Shown here: in pieces, positions 22,196-32,736 of the stretch | Layout: every line of letters begins with the position of its first letter | Numbering within the stretch: position 1 is the first letter of the stretch | DNA from: Oscheius sp. JU75 | Taxonomy: Eukaryota; Nematoda; Chromadorea; Rhabditida; Rhabditidae | Length of the DNA: 64,000 bases | Assembly: GCA_037178855.1 (NCBI GenBank) | Contig: JASJZC010000003.1 | Span: forward strand, 1,488,001 to 1,552,000 | Direction: 5' to 3' | Translations under genes and position numbers: made by a program | Notes under the pieces: model-generated | Told to the model about the DNA's origin: nothing | The model's database searches: none | What the model saw: the letters and a program-made list of their open reading frames with translations, nothing else

Positions 22196-24299
22196 ATCTT
22201 TCATGTTGTCACGTAGAGAGTTGCAATAATTGAGTGCCAAGGTGCCTGTTGGGCAAAACAAACGGACGGTTTAAAGTGTGGTCACCGCTCACGGAGCTCT
22301 AGACGTGGTGACCCAAAAGAAAGGAGAGACAGCTGACCCGTTGCCGAAGGGTCGAGCCCGGCTAAAGAAGGGGGCGGCGAACAGGAGAACGCGGGTTGTT
22401 TTAATGACAGTCGATTAAAGTGACTGACTAATGACATCGGAGGAAGAGACAGATAGATAGACAGAGAGCAAATTGTGTAGGTGTGAAATATGGAGAGGAT
22501 TGTTCTGACGATGAGTGTAAAGGAGTCGGGAAATTTTAAAATTGGAGGAAAGGACACCTAGCAAAACTTGTCTTGTCCTGGCTCATAAAGGGGACGAAAT
22601 ATGACAAAGGGACCAACAGATTCCTGAGCTACTCGATCCAAAATGTAGACTGAAAGTCTGGAAAGGATCTAGCTAATTCTTTGTGTCCAAGTTTCTGTGA
22701 ACTTTCTATCCTTGACAAGCTTGCAAACAATTTACAAATGTGGATGCCTCTATGTCTCTCTATTTTTCCAATCTAACCACGATAAAGTGTAACACATAAG
22801 GGCTTTGTATCTTTCCAGGCCAATACTTGAAACAAAAGGGGATCAAGTTTCGGCTGAGTAACCTAAAACATTCATTGTAAAAATCAGTTTGAAGACAAGA
22901 AAAATCATACTGTCTATTATCATTGGGCTTCGCTATCAATGATAGTATGCATATGCACAGTATACGCGCTTATTAATGTAACGACTGAACTATCTTTCAT
23001 TTTGTTAAGTTTTAGACAATCTCCGAAGATGACAAAGATATGGCCTGAGCTCGCAAAGGAGCTTGGCAGAACTGTGAGGCGATCATGGGCTGATTCTTCC
23101 ATTGGGATAAGATAATGGTTACAATGTATAGCGTAGTGGCACTTTGGAAAAACAAAAGGGTACTGTTAAAGATCCCCTGGAACCCGGAACAAGTCCATAC
23201 CCATCAAGAACTTTTTCAGCCCCAGAGTTGTCAGTTTCCTTCTCTTCTAGCCTAATGAATCACCGGCCACCACCACCCCCGTCCAGGCTAGTTACACCCA
23301 AGATGAAAAGCAAAACATAATAGAGACGAGGGATCCGAGTCAGAACTCGGAGCTTTTCCCCCTCTGGCCAGCTGTCCTCTCGGCATTACGAAAACGAGAG
23401 TGAGCCGCGCCGTGAATTTCTCTGGCCAGTGGCCACTTGGCACCAGCAGCAGAGAAGGAAGGCCATTTGCCAAGGCAAGAGGTGACACATTGCTTTCACG
23501 AGTTCGGAAGGGGACAGGTGAAATTGGACTATAGTTGAAAAGGGGTCATAGTCAGCAGAGGGACAGAGAATAGATAGAGGACAGAGTGACAGAGATAGGG
23601 ATATAGAGACATACTCATCGAGATGAATAGAGAGACAGTGAATTTTGGTAGTCCTGCAAGTAAGTGCCCAAAAAACTACCTACTCTCTTCTCCAGACTCT
23701 GAGTCAAGGAGGTCATGCCAGACAGCGTAAATATAGACAGTTACAGAAAGAAGAAGAGGGGAAATGATAGAAAATGGCAGAGGAAACGGTAACAGGGAAC
23801 TCTAGAATGAGGGCCAAGTAAAAGCTAGATAGAGAATGAGAGATCGAGAAGGCAAAAGAGAGATAGAAAAACGATCAGAACTAGAAGAGACAGAGAAAGG
23901 ATCAGAGACACACAGAGTTAGTGATAGAGAGTTGACTACAGGTCAGGATATAGAAGAAGAGCTATACTATCAGAAGATAGGCTCTCAAGGGTCATGTAAC
24001 CAAGCAGAGGTAGTAAAGACAAGAAGGAACATCTGTTTGAGAAGGGGAGCCAAATTGCAAGCAGCTCCGACTGATGGAGTACATGAGAGTGCCGAAGTTT
24101 TTACGACGTGAGGGTGTTTTGGGCTAAAAGAATCAGCCGCAAAACTAGAGAAAAGCTGAAAGACGAGTTATGACGGGTGGTGAGAAGGAAGTGCAAGTGT
24201 ACACTGGGAGGCTGAGAAGAGATTGAGTGAGGTGTGTGGTCTGGCAGCCGGAGAGAAGGGATGAGCCAAATGACACTTTGATATCATTGGCAGGGATGA

Positions 24300-24460
24300 A
24301 GAGCACAGAGAGACAGGGGAACAAAGACCCAGAGATACAGTAAGACAGCGAGACAAGAAGTCAATGAGATCGAGATGCAGAGAGACAAAGAGACAGAAAC
24401 AGAGAGAGACAGGCATGGAAACAGAGAGACAGAAGAAAGAGACAGTATGAGGTGAGACAA
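24300..24460. repeat. (GAGACAGA)n-like microsatellite
   Basis: About 160 bases of imperfect units; a pure (ga)n run follows at about 24619-24642. Confidence 0.8.
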
Positions 24461-24618
24461 TACCATAGATAGTAAAGTGAGGAACTGGGGCTGGAACCAA
24501 AACTCTGTGACCGTAATAAGAGAATACATTGGTTGGAACAGACTCTTATGTGACAGTATGAGTCAACTAGATTGACCTTGTAGTCAGAACAAGGATGAAA
24601 GACAGAAAGTTGAACAGT

Positions 24619-24651
<33 letters not shown>

Positions 24652-25094
24652 TATCTTAGCAATGAGTCAAGAGCCCTGTTCCCCTCCAGGTAGACCACCC
24701 CTTGTCGGCTCAGTTCAAAGAACTCAAAGAACAGGTGTGTAAGAAGTAGCCACCCGCTCTTAGTCTCTGGCGGGATAGTATAGCGGTAATAGAGCGACCG
24801 GGAGCCGACTCGTCTGTTGGTGAGGCCCGAACGAGCACAAAAAGACAGAGAGTTGGTTGTAATAGGGGCTGAGCCCACCGACCAGGAGGTGCTCCTGGCT
24901 GGACGCAACACAACATCTAAACAACTCGGAGAAACATGAGCCTCAGTCTAATTGATGGATTGGGCTGTTTTCTTACAAGAAATCTGGCTTTTCTTTGGAA
25001 ATGCTGAAAGTTCCTGTCATTAGACCCATTTCTTGACATTTCCGAGAAAACTGATATCATCATCGTGGACGGAACCCCTAGGAACAGTCAGGAA

Positions 25095-25260
25095 ATCATT
25101 TGGTCCTCGACAGGGATCGAACCCGCGAAGCTCTGCTTACTAGACAATAACCACTCGGCCACCCTGCCTCGACGGGACAGGTTGCTGCTTACGTGTCCGA
25201 GTGATTAGCACACTCCCCTAGTAATCGAAAGATCCCGGGTTCAATCCCTTGCAAAGAAAT
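25095..25260. other. Head-to-head pair of tRNA-like sequences
   Basis: On the minus strand about 25170-25095: ggcagggtggccgagtggtt and later gcgggttcgatccctg. On the plus strand about 25190-25256: cgtgtccgagtgattagcac and later gggttcaatccc. Both have A- and B-box-like words at tRNA-like spacing, but neither gives a clean anticodon stem, so they look like pseudo-tRNAs or SINE heads. Confidence 0.45.
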
Positions 25261-25591
25261 TTCTCGATTTTTCAGTTTCTAGGGTTTTCGCGGCTCCCGG
25301 GCATGATTCTGATGCTACTTACCCGATTTTCGGCCTATAATGAATGTTTTTCTCTCAACAGTCGATCCATAGACCCATAAGTAAATCCTCTCTTCACTCC
25401 CTCTCAACATGATTGTAAAATCCAAGTAACAAACCCACCGAGCTCTCATTTTTCATCTCCGCACACTGATTACGACCGCAAAAAATGTTGTAATCCGCTC
25501 TGAGGGCACAACAGGTGCCCCGGACTATAGTCTTGGTCAGAGAAACATGGAATTAAACATATTATGGACTGAATGGCAAAAATACAAAAAT

Positions 25592-27645
25592 TTAGAACTG
25601 TTTCCATGGCTTCTTCGCGAAATTGCTGAAGGCTTCGGCCGAATCCTCGTCGGAGAGTGGCGTCGCCTTGGCCAGAAGACCTTCCAAGGTCACGAGCTGG
25701 AACTGTTTTGGGCGTAGCGGAGCTCGACTGGCCTCCTCGGCTGAGGAATAGATTCTGGAAAATGACAGGATCAGTCGATAGGGAAAGGTGTCGGTTTGAA
25801 GGATTTGTCACATCTTAAAGCTGTCATAATCGGTTACCAAGCACTCATTTCAGATTATGCCGTCCCATTTCCCGTCTCTACTTATCCACCTGTCGGAAAA
25901 CTAAGTTTCTTGCTGGGATCGCGCATCGTTTTATTATTTTTGCACAATACCTATAGCGAAATCTATAAATTGGGCAGCTTTCTAGTTTCATGTATTTGAA
26001 AAACGTCTCTCTTTCTTCCACTGATCGTTTACTACTTTCTGCACTGCCCGAGCGGATTGGGCGAATGCCGTAAGTCTGGCTTTTCTTAATCAAGAGGCAG
26101 TCTGCACAATTTGGAGAACCGATAGTACCCTTAGCAAAATGATCGAATACAAGTTTTGGAAACTGTTTTTGTTTCCAACTGTTTGTTTCATTCTGCCTCT
26201 GGCCCCGTGGAACCGTATGTATTCTAGTCAGAGAGGGGCGGAATGTGGAATTGAAAAGTTGCGGAATATCCCCGTCGCCAGGACAGTCTCTCAAATTCTG
26301 CAACTGTTGTGAAACTGGAGAATCGTCGAAAAGCCTCGCTATTGGGTAGTTTTGTCATTTTTGAACATGCACATCACAGGCTTCTCTTGTGACATTACGC
26401 CTCATCTTCTACCGTTTTTTTTTAGTTTTTTCAGAATGTCTACTTCCTCTCAAATCCCTAAGACTCACTTCCCAACAGCCACACAGTGATCTTCTCCAAT
26501 GAAGCTCTCCTCAAACCTCCATCTGTCTCCCGGCTGTCCTTTCTCACTGTAGACCGTGTCGTTGATGAAACAGCCTCAAACATTGATATTTCGCTATAAA
26601 TCAGGGCCAAAATACCTGGAATATGATCCTGAATCCCGCATTCAAAGCTGTAAGTGTTGAGATCGTCGACTAGTCCAATCCCGGTAGCCTTGAGGACGGC
26701 TTCTTTCAGGCACCAGATGCGGTAAAAGGCTGTCCATCTCGATATTCGTTTTTGCTATTAAGAAGGCGACAAACCTGTCAATTTCGGTCGGTTTTCCCAG
26801 CATCATTTCGAGTTCCCGGCTCGAAAACAGCCGTTTCATTTTGAGAATGTGTTCCCGGGCCGTGGTAGAGCCTCTCTCCTCGTCAATTCGCATCACATCC
26901 ACACCAATCTCGTATTTTCTGCTCGTGGCCAGCACGACGAGGTCTCCCTGATGACTGACATTGAAAAAGAGCGGATTCTTCAGGAGGAATGGCTTTCCGC
27001 GATCAGTTTTGTCGAGTTGTATCTCGTGCCAGGGGAGAGAGAGGGAGGATTGAATTGCGGCTCTGAAAAAACATTTTAGGAATGAGAACTGCAAAAGTAG
27101 GTTTAATCTAGGCAGAAATTAAGAGTCAGACGGATCCAACGACCGATCTCGTCAAACTGGTAGAAAAGCGTGAAAGAATTGGCCTTGTTAGACACTCAAA
27201 AAAGGCTTACTAACCATTTTAATGCGCTTAGCAGCTTGCAAAGCTCGTAAACCCGTTGGGAAGTTTCCCACGGCCCGGTACCCATGGCGTATTCGGTAAG
27301 AAAGCCGATTAAGGGGAAACTGATCCCGAAACTGAACCCGAGAACTACAAACGTTTTTTCCATGTGTCTTCAAGGGTAAAAATGATCTTAATAGGTCGAA
27401 AAGTAGGGGAGAATGCAGTGCAAAATTACCTGCCTGATCATAATCCTGCCAGCAACGCAGGCCAGACTGTCGTTTCGATAGTGAAAGCGTTCCTGCTTGA
27501 CGACATCGTGACTGGGCAGCGCGTCCAAAGCTTTCCGGAAGTAGAGCTCAAAGTTTGGACTGATTTCAGCCTAAAAATGGGTGTAAATGACAGAAAATGG
27601 AGGAAAGCGAACCTGGCGGAGTGAAAACGCCCAACGGAGCCCCAT
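25592..27645 (-). CDS. AASDHPPT: L-aminoadipate-semialdehyde dehydrogenase phosphopantetheinyl transferase
   Basis: It transfers 4'-phosphopantetheine from CoA to a serine of carrier proteins such as fatty-acid synthase ACP. Exons 27645-27613, 27570-27434, 27062-26775, 26737-26616, 26574-26469 and 25754-25592 join in phase to 282 residues (human about 309). Family features: MGLRWAFSL at the start, RNDSLACVAGRIMIR, RGKPFL, FNVSHQGD, the Mg-binding GVD at 110-112, and the signature W161-x-x-K-E-A-x-x-K169 (IWCLKEAVLKATGIGL). The C-terminal exon (RPKQFQLVTLEGLL) matches the conserved tail of the family. Intron 2 only works as a GC-AG intron (ag|gcaggt). Intron 3 is 37 bases. The last intron is about 710 bases and holds no other supported gene. 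Confidence 0.85.
27196..27363 (-). CDS. Small one-helix ORF inside an AASDHPPT intron
   Basis: ATG-started frame of 55 residues on the same strand as its host, in the GC-AG intron. It has a hydrophobic segment (VVLGFSFGISFPLIGFL) followed by EYAMGTGPWE and a basic/amphipathic end. The composition is more protein-like than the flanking sequence. No family is recognised and no clear trans-splice acceptor lies just upstream. A donor-like gttagt near the end leaves an alternative ending open. It could be a nested micropeptide gene or chance. Confidence 0.3.
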   Translation of the reverse strand: MEKTFVVLGFSFGISFPLIGFLTEYAMGTGPWETSQRVYELCKLLSALKWLVSLF

Positions 27646-28444
27646 TCGGGGAACAGACTGCCGGGAGGAGCTATAATTGCAGTCTTCTTCTTCTCCGCAA
27701 CCAAATTGACTGTATTTGTGGCTGGAAGAAGGAAATTAGCCGAGAAAGGATGGTAAGTGGGCAAGCAGGCGTATGGTGAGTCCTTAGGGGATTTATTCTA
27801 GTCTTTCTTAAGGTTTCCTAGCGTAAGCATTTTATAGCTACTTGGCTAACAGCTACAGACAGAATATACAGCAAATGGGAGTGAAAAACAAGAAAAAACG
27901 AGGGGTAAAACTGGCTAGGAGTAGTAGAAAAACTAATTTATAATTTTAAACACCCGGTAAATAAAAGACTCACGTACGCAATTGCGTATTCGGATTTTTC
28001 AAATCCTATTACGGTGTTTTTCAGGGTCAATCTCTTATTGCTGGTGTTGTCCATTTATTTTCTCCTGTTTCCCGTCCATATTTGGTGTTTTGGTGCTGAA
28101 AAACGATTTGGAATCGTTGAAATACTTTAGGTAATTGTGAAAAATAGAAAATGGTACCGAAAAATGTCCAGGCAAATCAATTTTGCCTGAAGATTATGAG
28201 TTTTTCTCTATTTTTCACTCAGACCGATGAAGCAGGCCCCAATTTATCTTTTTATCACAATTTTCGGCCTCGGTGGCTCTTTTGTGCCCGCTTCCTTGCC
28301 CTCAACCGCTGTAAAGTACTCCCTCAAGCCTAGTGGACATCTGTCTCAAATTTGCGCATATCCCCTCGATTTTGGTCATTATTGTCAGCCATTTTACGTT
28401 AAAGTATACATCTTACAGTGTAAATAGACCTACAGAAGGACAAA
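27646..28444. other. Divergent intergenic region, no gene seen
   Basis: Lies between AASDHPPT (leftward) and the SLC6 gene (rightward) and presumably contains both promoters; no motif stands out. Confidence 0.4.
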
Positions 28445-31400
28445 ATGTCCTTCAGCAGCCAAACACCGGCTCCCGAGGGCTACACGAAGCGGAGCAATGC
28501 CCGAGACGTCAACGTCGATCTCAGTTTGTTCCCACCCTTTGTAAAACAGGTAAAATTTATTTTGTCATATTTATTATCAAAAAATATGAAGCTGGACGTG
28601 AAATACCCCGAGTATGAGCGCGAAGGAGACATTGAATACCCGTTTGAGGAGACCAATGGGGCTGGAGATGAGAACAGGTAGGCTTACAAATATGGCGTGA
28701 GATTCAAAAATTCAGGATACGAGGAAACTGGAGCAGTAGAGCCGATTTTATACTCTCTGCTGTGGGATTTACAGTGGGAATCGGTGAGTCAAGTCGCTAC
28801 TTTTGTGCTTTTTCTGTCTTAACTAAACTGGAAGATCCTAAGTGACCAAGAAGGGTCAAAAACAAGGATAGAGATGGTCTGATTTTATGTATTCTATGGG
28901 TTAAAGGTACTAAATCTTAATCTTCGGAATCTGAGGAGTCTCGGACACCCAGCTTGACTCAGCTGTTTCGGTTCGAAGACAGGTTTTTTCAGTATAGTGA
29001 TATTCAACAAAGTTGTAGAGAAGATCAAGGACTATAGCTTTGTTGAACATCACAAAGCTTGAAAACTTGATGTTCGACCAGAAAATTTTGAGTCAAGTGG
29101 CGCGTCTGAAGATATCCAACAGCGAGAGCCGTCTTACGCTGCAGGCTAGATAATCATAACTGTAGCTTCCATTCAGTACCTCTGATATTCCAAGGCCAGT
29201 GTATTTTTCTGAATAGCCAATATAGCAATAGAACATCAGATAATGTGATTTCCTAACGACGAGCTGGCAGAGTAGCACTTGTAGAAACTGATTAGATTAC
29301 AGCTAACTTGTCCAGGACAAGATGGATTGACAAGTTCCGTCCAGAGAGTCAAAAGTCAGGGAGACGTTGCTTGGATTCTGTTCTGGTAGCCTACCGCGTC
29401 TTTAAGCTCTCCCCCTGTCTCTCTCCCTCTCTGTTTCTACATCTATCTGCGTCCAGTCTTTCTGCCATTCTGTCTCTTTATTATCATGTCTTTCTGACCT
29501 TCAGTTTCTCTGTCCAACTGTCTCTCTCTCTGTCACTCTGTACTACAGACTCTCATCCTTTCCAGGAAATCTCTGGCGCTTTCCCGTCCTCGTCTTCGAA
29601 AATGGCGGTGCCGCATTCTTGGTTCCCTACCTGATAATGCTCATTCTAGCCGCCCTTCCCATGCTCTTCCTCGAGGCCGTGAGTTTCTCTTTATTCATTT
29701 AGTCCCGATCCATTACAGACCCTCGGCCAGTTCGCCTCCCTGGCTGCCATCTCTGTCTGGAAGGTCGTGCCACTCTTCAAGGGCGTGGGAATAGCCATGG
29801 TTCTGATCAGCTGTGTCCTGGCCATCTACCTGAACATTGTCAGTGCCTGGTCCCTCTTCTACCTCATCAACTCTGTCAGCTTCTCGCTTCCATGGAGTAA
29901 TTGTGAGAATTCGTGGAGTGGACTGAGTAAGAAGCGTCAAGTAATCAAAGTAATGGTTCAGACTGTACTCTGGGAACACGAATCACTTGTACTGCTATGA
30001 ACGGAACTCTTCTGGTCAATGGATCCTGTATTGTGCAGACGGTGAGAGAAACAGAGACAAACAGTGAGTCAGTTTCAGGCAAACTCGACCGTCCAGGTCA
30101 TGAGACTCTATGACGAGCACACTATTCCGAGCTTGAAGTACTTTCAGTGAGTTTGAAAGGGAGACTGGCAGTGACAGGGGTCTCTGATTGACAGACTAGG
30201 TCCTGCGCGCCAAGCGCTAAAAACCACTGAAGGTGAACGACCTCGCTTTCTAAAGACTCGCCGGTCTGCTCTTGGTTTGAGATTATCTGCGAAAAAAATT
30301 CCTCCGGGTGCCCGGAGCCGACTCTGTAAGTCGACCGAATCCGGTAACATGACCGGATTAGTGATTTGTCTAACTGGACAGATGTCTGTCTAGACAAAAA
30401 CGGTGACTCTTTTCCAGCAATGATGTCCTCATGCTCTCGCCTACCTTTGACGACATCGGTACCCTGAACTGGTATCTCGGTATCTGTGTCGTAATCTCCT
30501 GGATAATTGTGTTCCTATGTCTCTTCCAGGGAGTCAAGTCCAGCGGGAAGGTACTCTCACTTTCGTTTCGCATCTCTTTCCCTATTTCAGGTGGTCTATG
30601 TCATTGTAATTGTTCCTGTCATCATTCTAGCAGTACTTTTTGCTCGTCTCTTCACTCTGGACGGCTCTCCCAGTGCAGTCTTACACTTTTTGAAGCCCGA
30701 TTGGAATATTTTGAGTGACTTACACGTAGGGTTACCCTTTCAACATAATTTTGAAATGTTTTAGGTCTGGGGAGAAGCGGCAGTGCATGCCTTCTACTCG
30801 GTTTCGTGCTGTACAGGAGGAATCATTACGCTGACCAGTTACAATCGGTTTCATAATAGACTCTTTGGGTAAGACAGAGAGACTGTGAGACTAAGAGACA
30901 ACGGACACAGACATAGAGACAAAGACAGATATTCAAATTTAGAGACATCGCCGCCATTATGGTCATAGATTTTGCTGCCTCAATCGTCTGCTGTTTACTG
31001 ACCTTCTCTGCCATCGGCTTCACCTGCTACGAATTCTCTATCGATCTGGATAAGTTCCATATTGGGAACAGTGTCCATTTGGTTTTCGTCTTCTTGGCTG
31101 AAGCTCTGGCTGGAGTTCCAGTAGCCCCACTGTATACCGGACTGTTCTTCTTGTTTCTGTTCTTCATCATCCTGTCTACACAAATTATTGTGGTGAGTTC
31201 TAGTCTCTCTGTCTCTATGTTTCTCTGTCTAACTGTTTCTAAATGAAAAGCTTCTGCCCAAGTCCCAATGCCCTGTCCTTGAACCCCTTATCAGACACTG
31301 TTCGTCGGTCCACGACCCTTGATATCGCTCCACCAATTCGTAGTCTCCTTATTTCTACCCCCTCTCTCTTCTCTCGCCTTCCAAAAACAATCAAATTTCC

Positions 31401-32408
31401 AGGTCGAAACCATTGTGACCTCCCTTTGCGACGAGTTCGCAGAGCGACTACGGAAGAACCGTCGTCATGTGCTCACAACAGTCGTCGGATCCTTCATTCT
31501 GCTCAGCCTGCCCTTCTGTCTGTCTGCCGGCTTCTACTGGCTCCTGCTCCTCTCTAAATTCACAATTACATGGCCTCTGGTGGTCATAGCCTTTCTGGAG
31601 TGCATGGCAGTCAGCTGGGTCAGTATGTTTATGACAGAGAGAGTGTATTCACGCTTGTTTTGTGTTACAAATTACGCGTGTTTTCTTCAGATCTATGGAG
31701 TTGATAACTTATTGGACAACATCAAATGGGTGACTGGAAGCTACCCGCCATGTTATCTGTTCTGGAAGATCCTGTGGAAGTTCGTCTGTCCGATGGTTTA
31801 TCTAGTAAGTCAACTCTCTGTCTCTCTATACATCTCTCATTTCAGTGCATCCTATGCTTCCTCTGGATGGACTGGACCTCAGTAATCTACGAAGACTACC
31901 ACTTCCCCTATTGGACTATTCTACTAGGCTGGGGGATCAGCATCTTCCCTTTACTCTTCGTTCCCATTACCGCGATAGTTCAGCTCTGTTTAGCTAAGGG
32001 GAACTTAACACAGAAATGGCACAAAGTACTGAATCCGGATGATGCCTGGGGACCAGCTTTGGCTGTTCATAGAGCGGAACACTTTCCACTTCAGATCCCC
32101 GAAGCCAGGAGGCTTTTGTTACCCCCAGAAGTGGAAATTGCTAGTTCAGCACCAGTGAGTGGACAGAGAGACACAGCGACGACAGAGGGACGGAGATACG
32201 GAGAGACAGAGAGGGGCAGACAGAGAGAGACAGACATAGAAGGACAGCTCGATCCATACTCTTTCAGATGATCAACGAGGACGACGACGGTGCCCCCAGT
32301 GAATCAGCCATCGATCAACGGTCCAACAGAGCCGTCGCTCCTTCCAGAAGTGCTGGAGCCCCAACCATTACAAGTCTTCCTCAATTTGAGCGAGAAACTG
32401 CCATCTAA
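28445..32408 (+). CDS. Sodium-dependent SLC6 (neurotransmitter/amino-acid) transporter
   Basis: Fifteen exons: 28445-28549, 28592-28677, 28716-28783, 29566-29678, 29719-29926, 29962-30041, 30079-30146, 30418-30550, 30591-30725, 30765-30868, 30943-31192, 31403-31618, 31691-31804, 31846-32154 and 32268-32408. They join in phase to 709 residues with 12 helices. Signatures: [13 protein letters not shown], then NLWRFP (88-93) in helix 1, FLEA-TLGQF, a large extracellular loop with paired cysteines (SNCE.., GLNCTLGT) and several N-x-S/T sites, and [11 protein letters not shown] in the late helices. TM1 has Gly-Ile-Gly (VGIGNLWRF) rather than the Asp of monoamine carriers, so an amino-acid-like substrate is more likely. 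The C-terminus ETAI fits a class I PDZ ligand. Intron 1 (42 bases) is a multiple of three and could be retained. Confidence 0.9.
29003..29047. repeat. Recurrent stem-loop (ttcaacaaagttgtag / ctatagctttgttgaa)
   Basis: 16-bp nearly perfect stem in SLC6 intron 3. It shares both arms and the loop word agatcaagg with the stem-loop at 15063. Confidence 0.7.
29245..29400 (-). repeat. Dispersed repeat unit, copy 3 (inverted)
   Basis: Reverse-strand copy in SLC6 intron 3, next to a (GTCTCTCT)n tract at 29410-29540, as expected if the microsatellite is part of the element. Shared words: cagctcgtcg, gtttctacaag, ctggacaagt, gaacttgtcaa. Confidence 0.75.
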
Positions 32409-32736
32409 CTTATTTTTCCTTGTACATACCTCATCATACAGTATTCCCTCATCCAGTATTAGCCTTAACTTTAAGGGTCCCCTTTCCAGAAACTCAATTT
32501 TGACCTTGCCAAAACCGATGCCAGTCTTTTTGCCTTTGCATAATTGTATCTTTCACCACTTCTGCTCATGGTCATGAATATTTTCCATACACCTTTCTGA
32601 TTATGACAGCGAAAGGACGTCGATTCCTATTGGTATCTCAATCGATATTCGTGGACAAGCAATGTTGTTACAGTTGCTTTCGAACAATCCAATTGCCAAC
32701 CGATTCGGAAGTTTGTCATAGGAGTCAGTCGGAAAA

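Larger units (their letters stand above)
20871..25591. other. Long gene-free stretch rich in repeats
   Basis: Two copies of the dispersed unit (21301-21462, 22020-22195), GAGACAG tracts, a (GA)n tract and a pair of tRNA-like sequences. No splice-consistent coding sequence was found on either strand. Confidence 0.5.

Noticed and set aside
25878-26303. 141-residue minus-strand ORF in the last AASDHPPT intron
   Set aside because: Low-complexity-free but without motif; flanking AASDHPPT exons join in phase without it.
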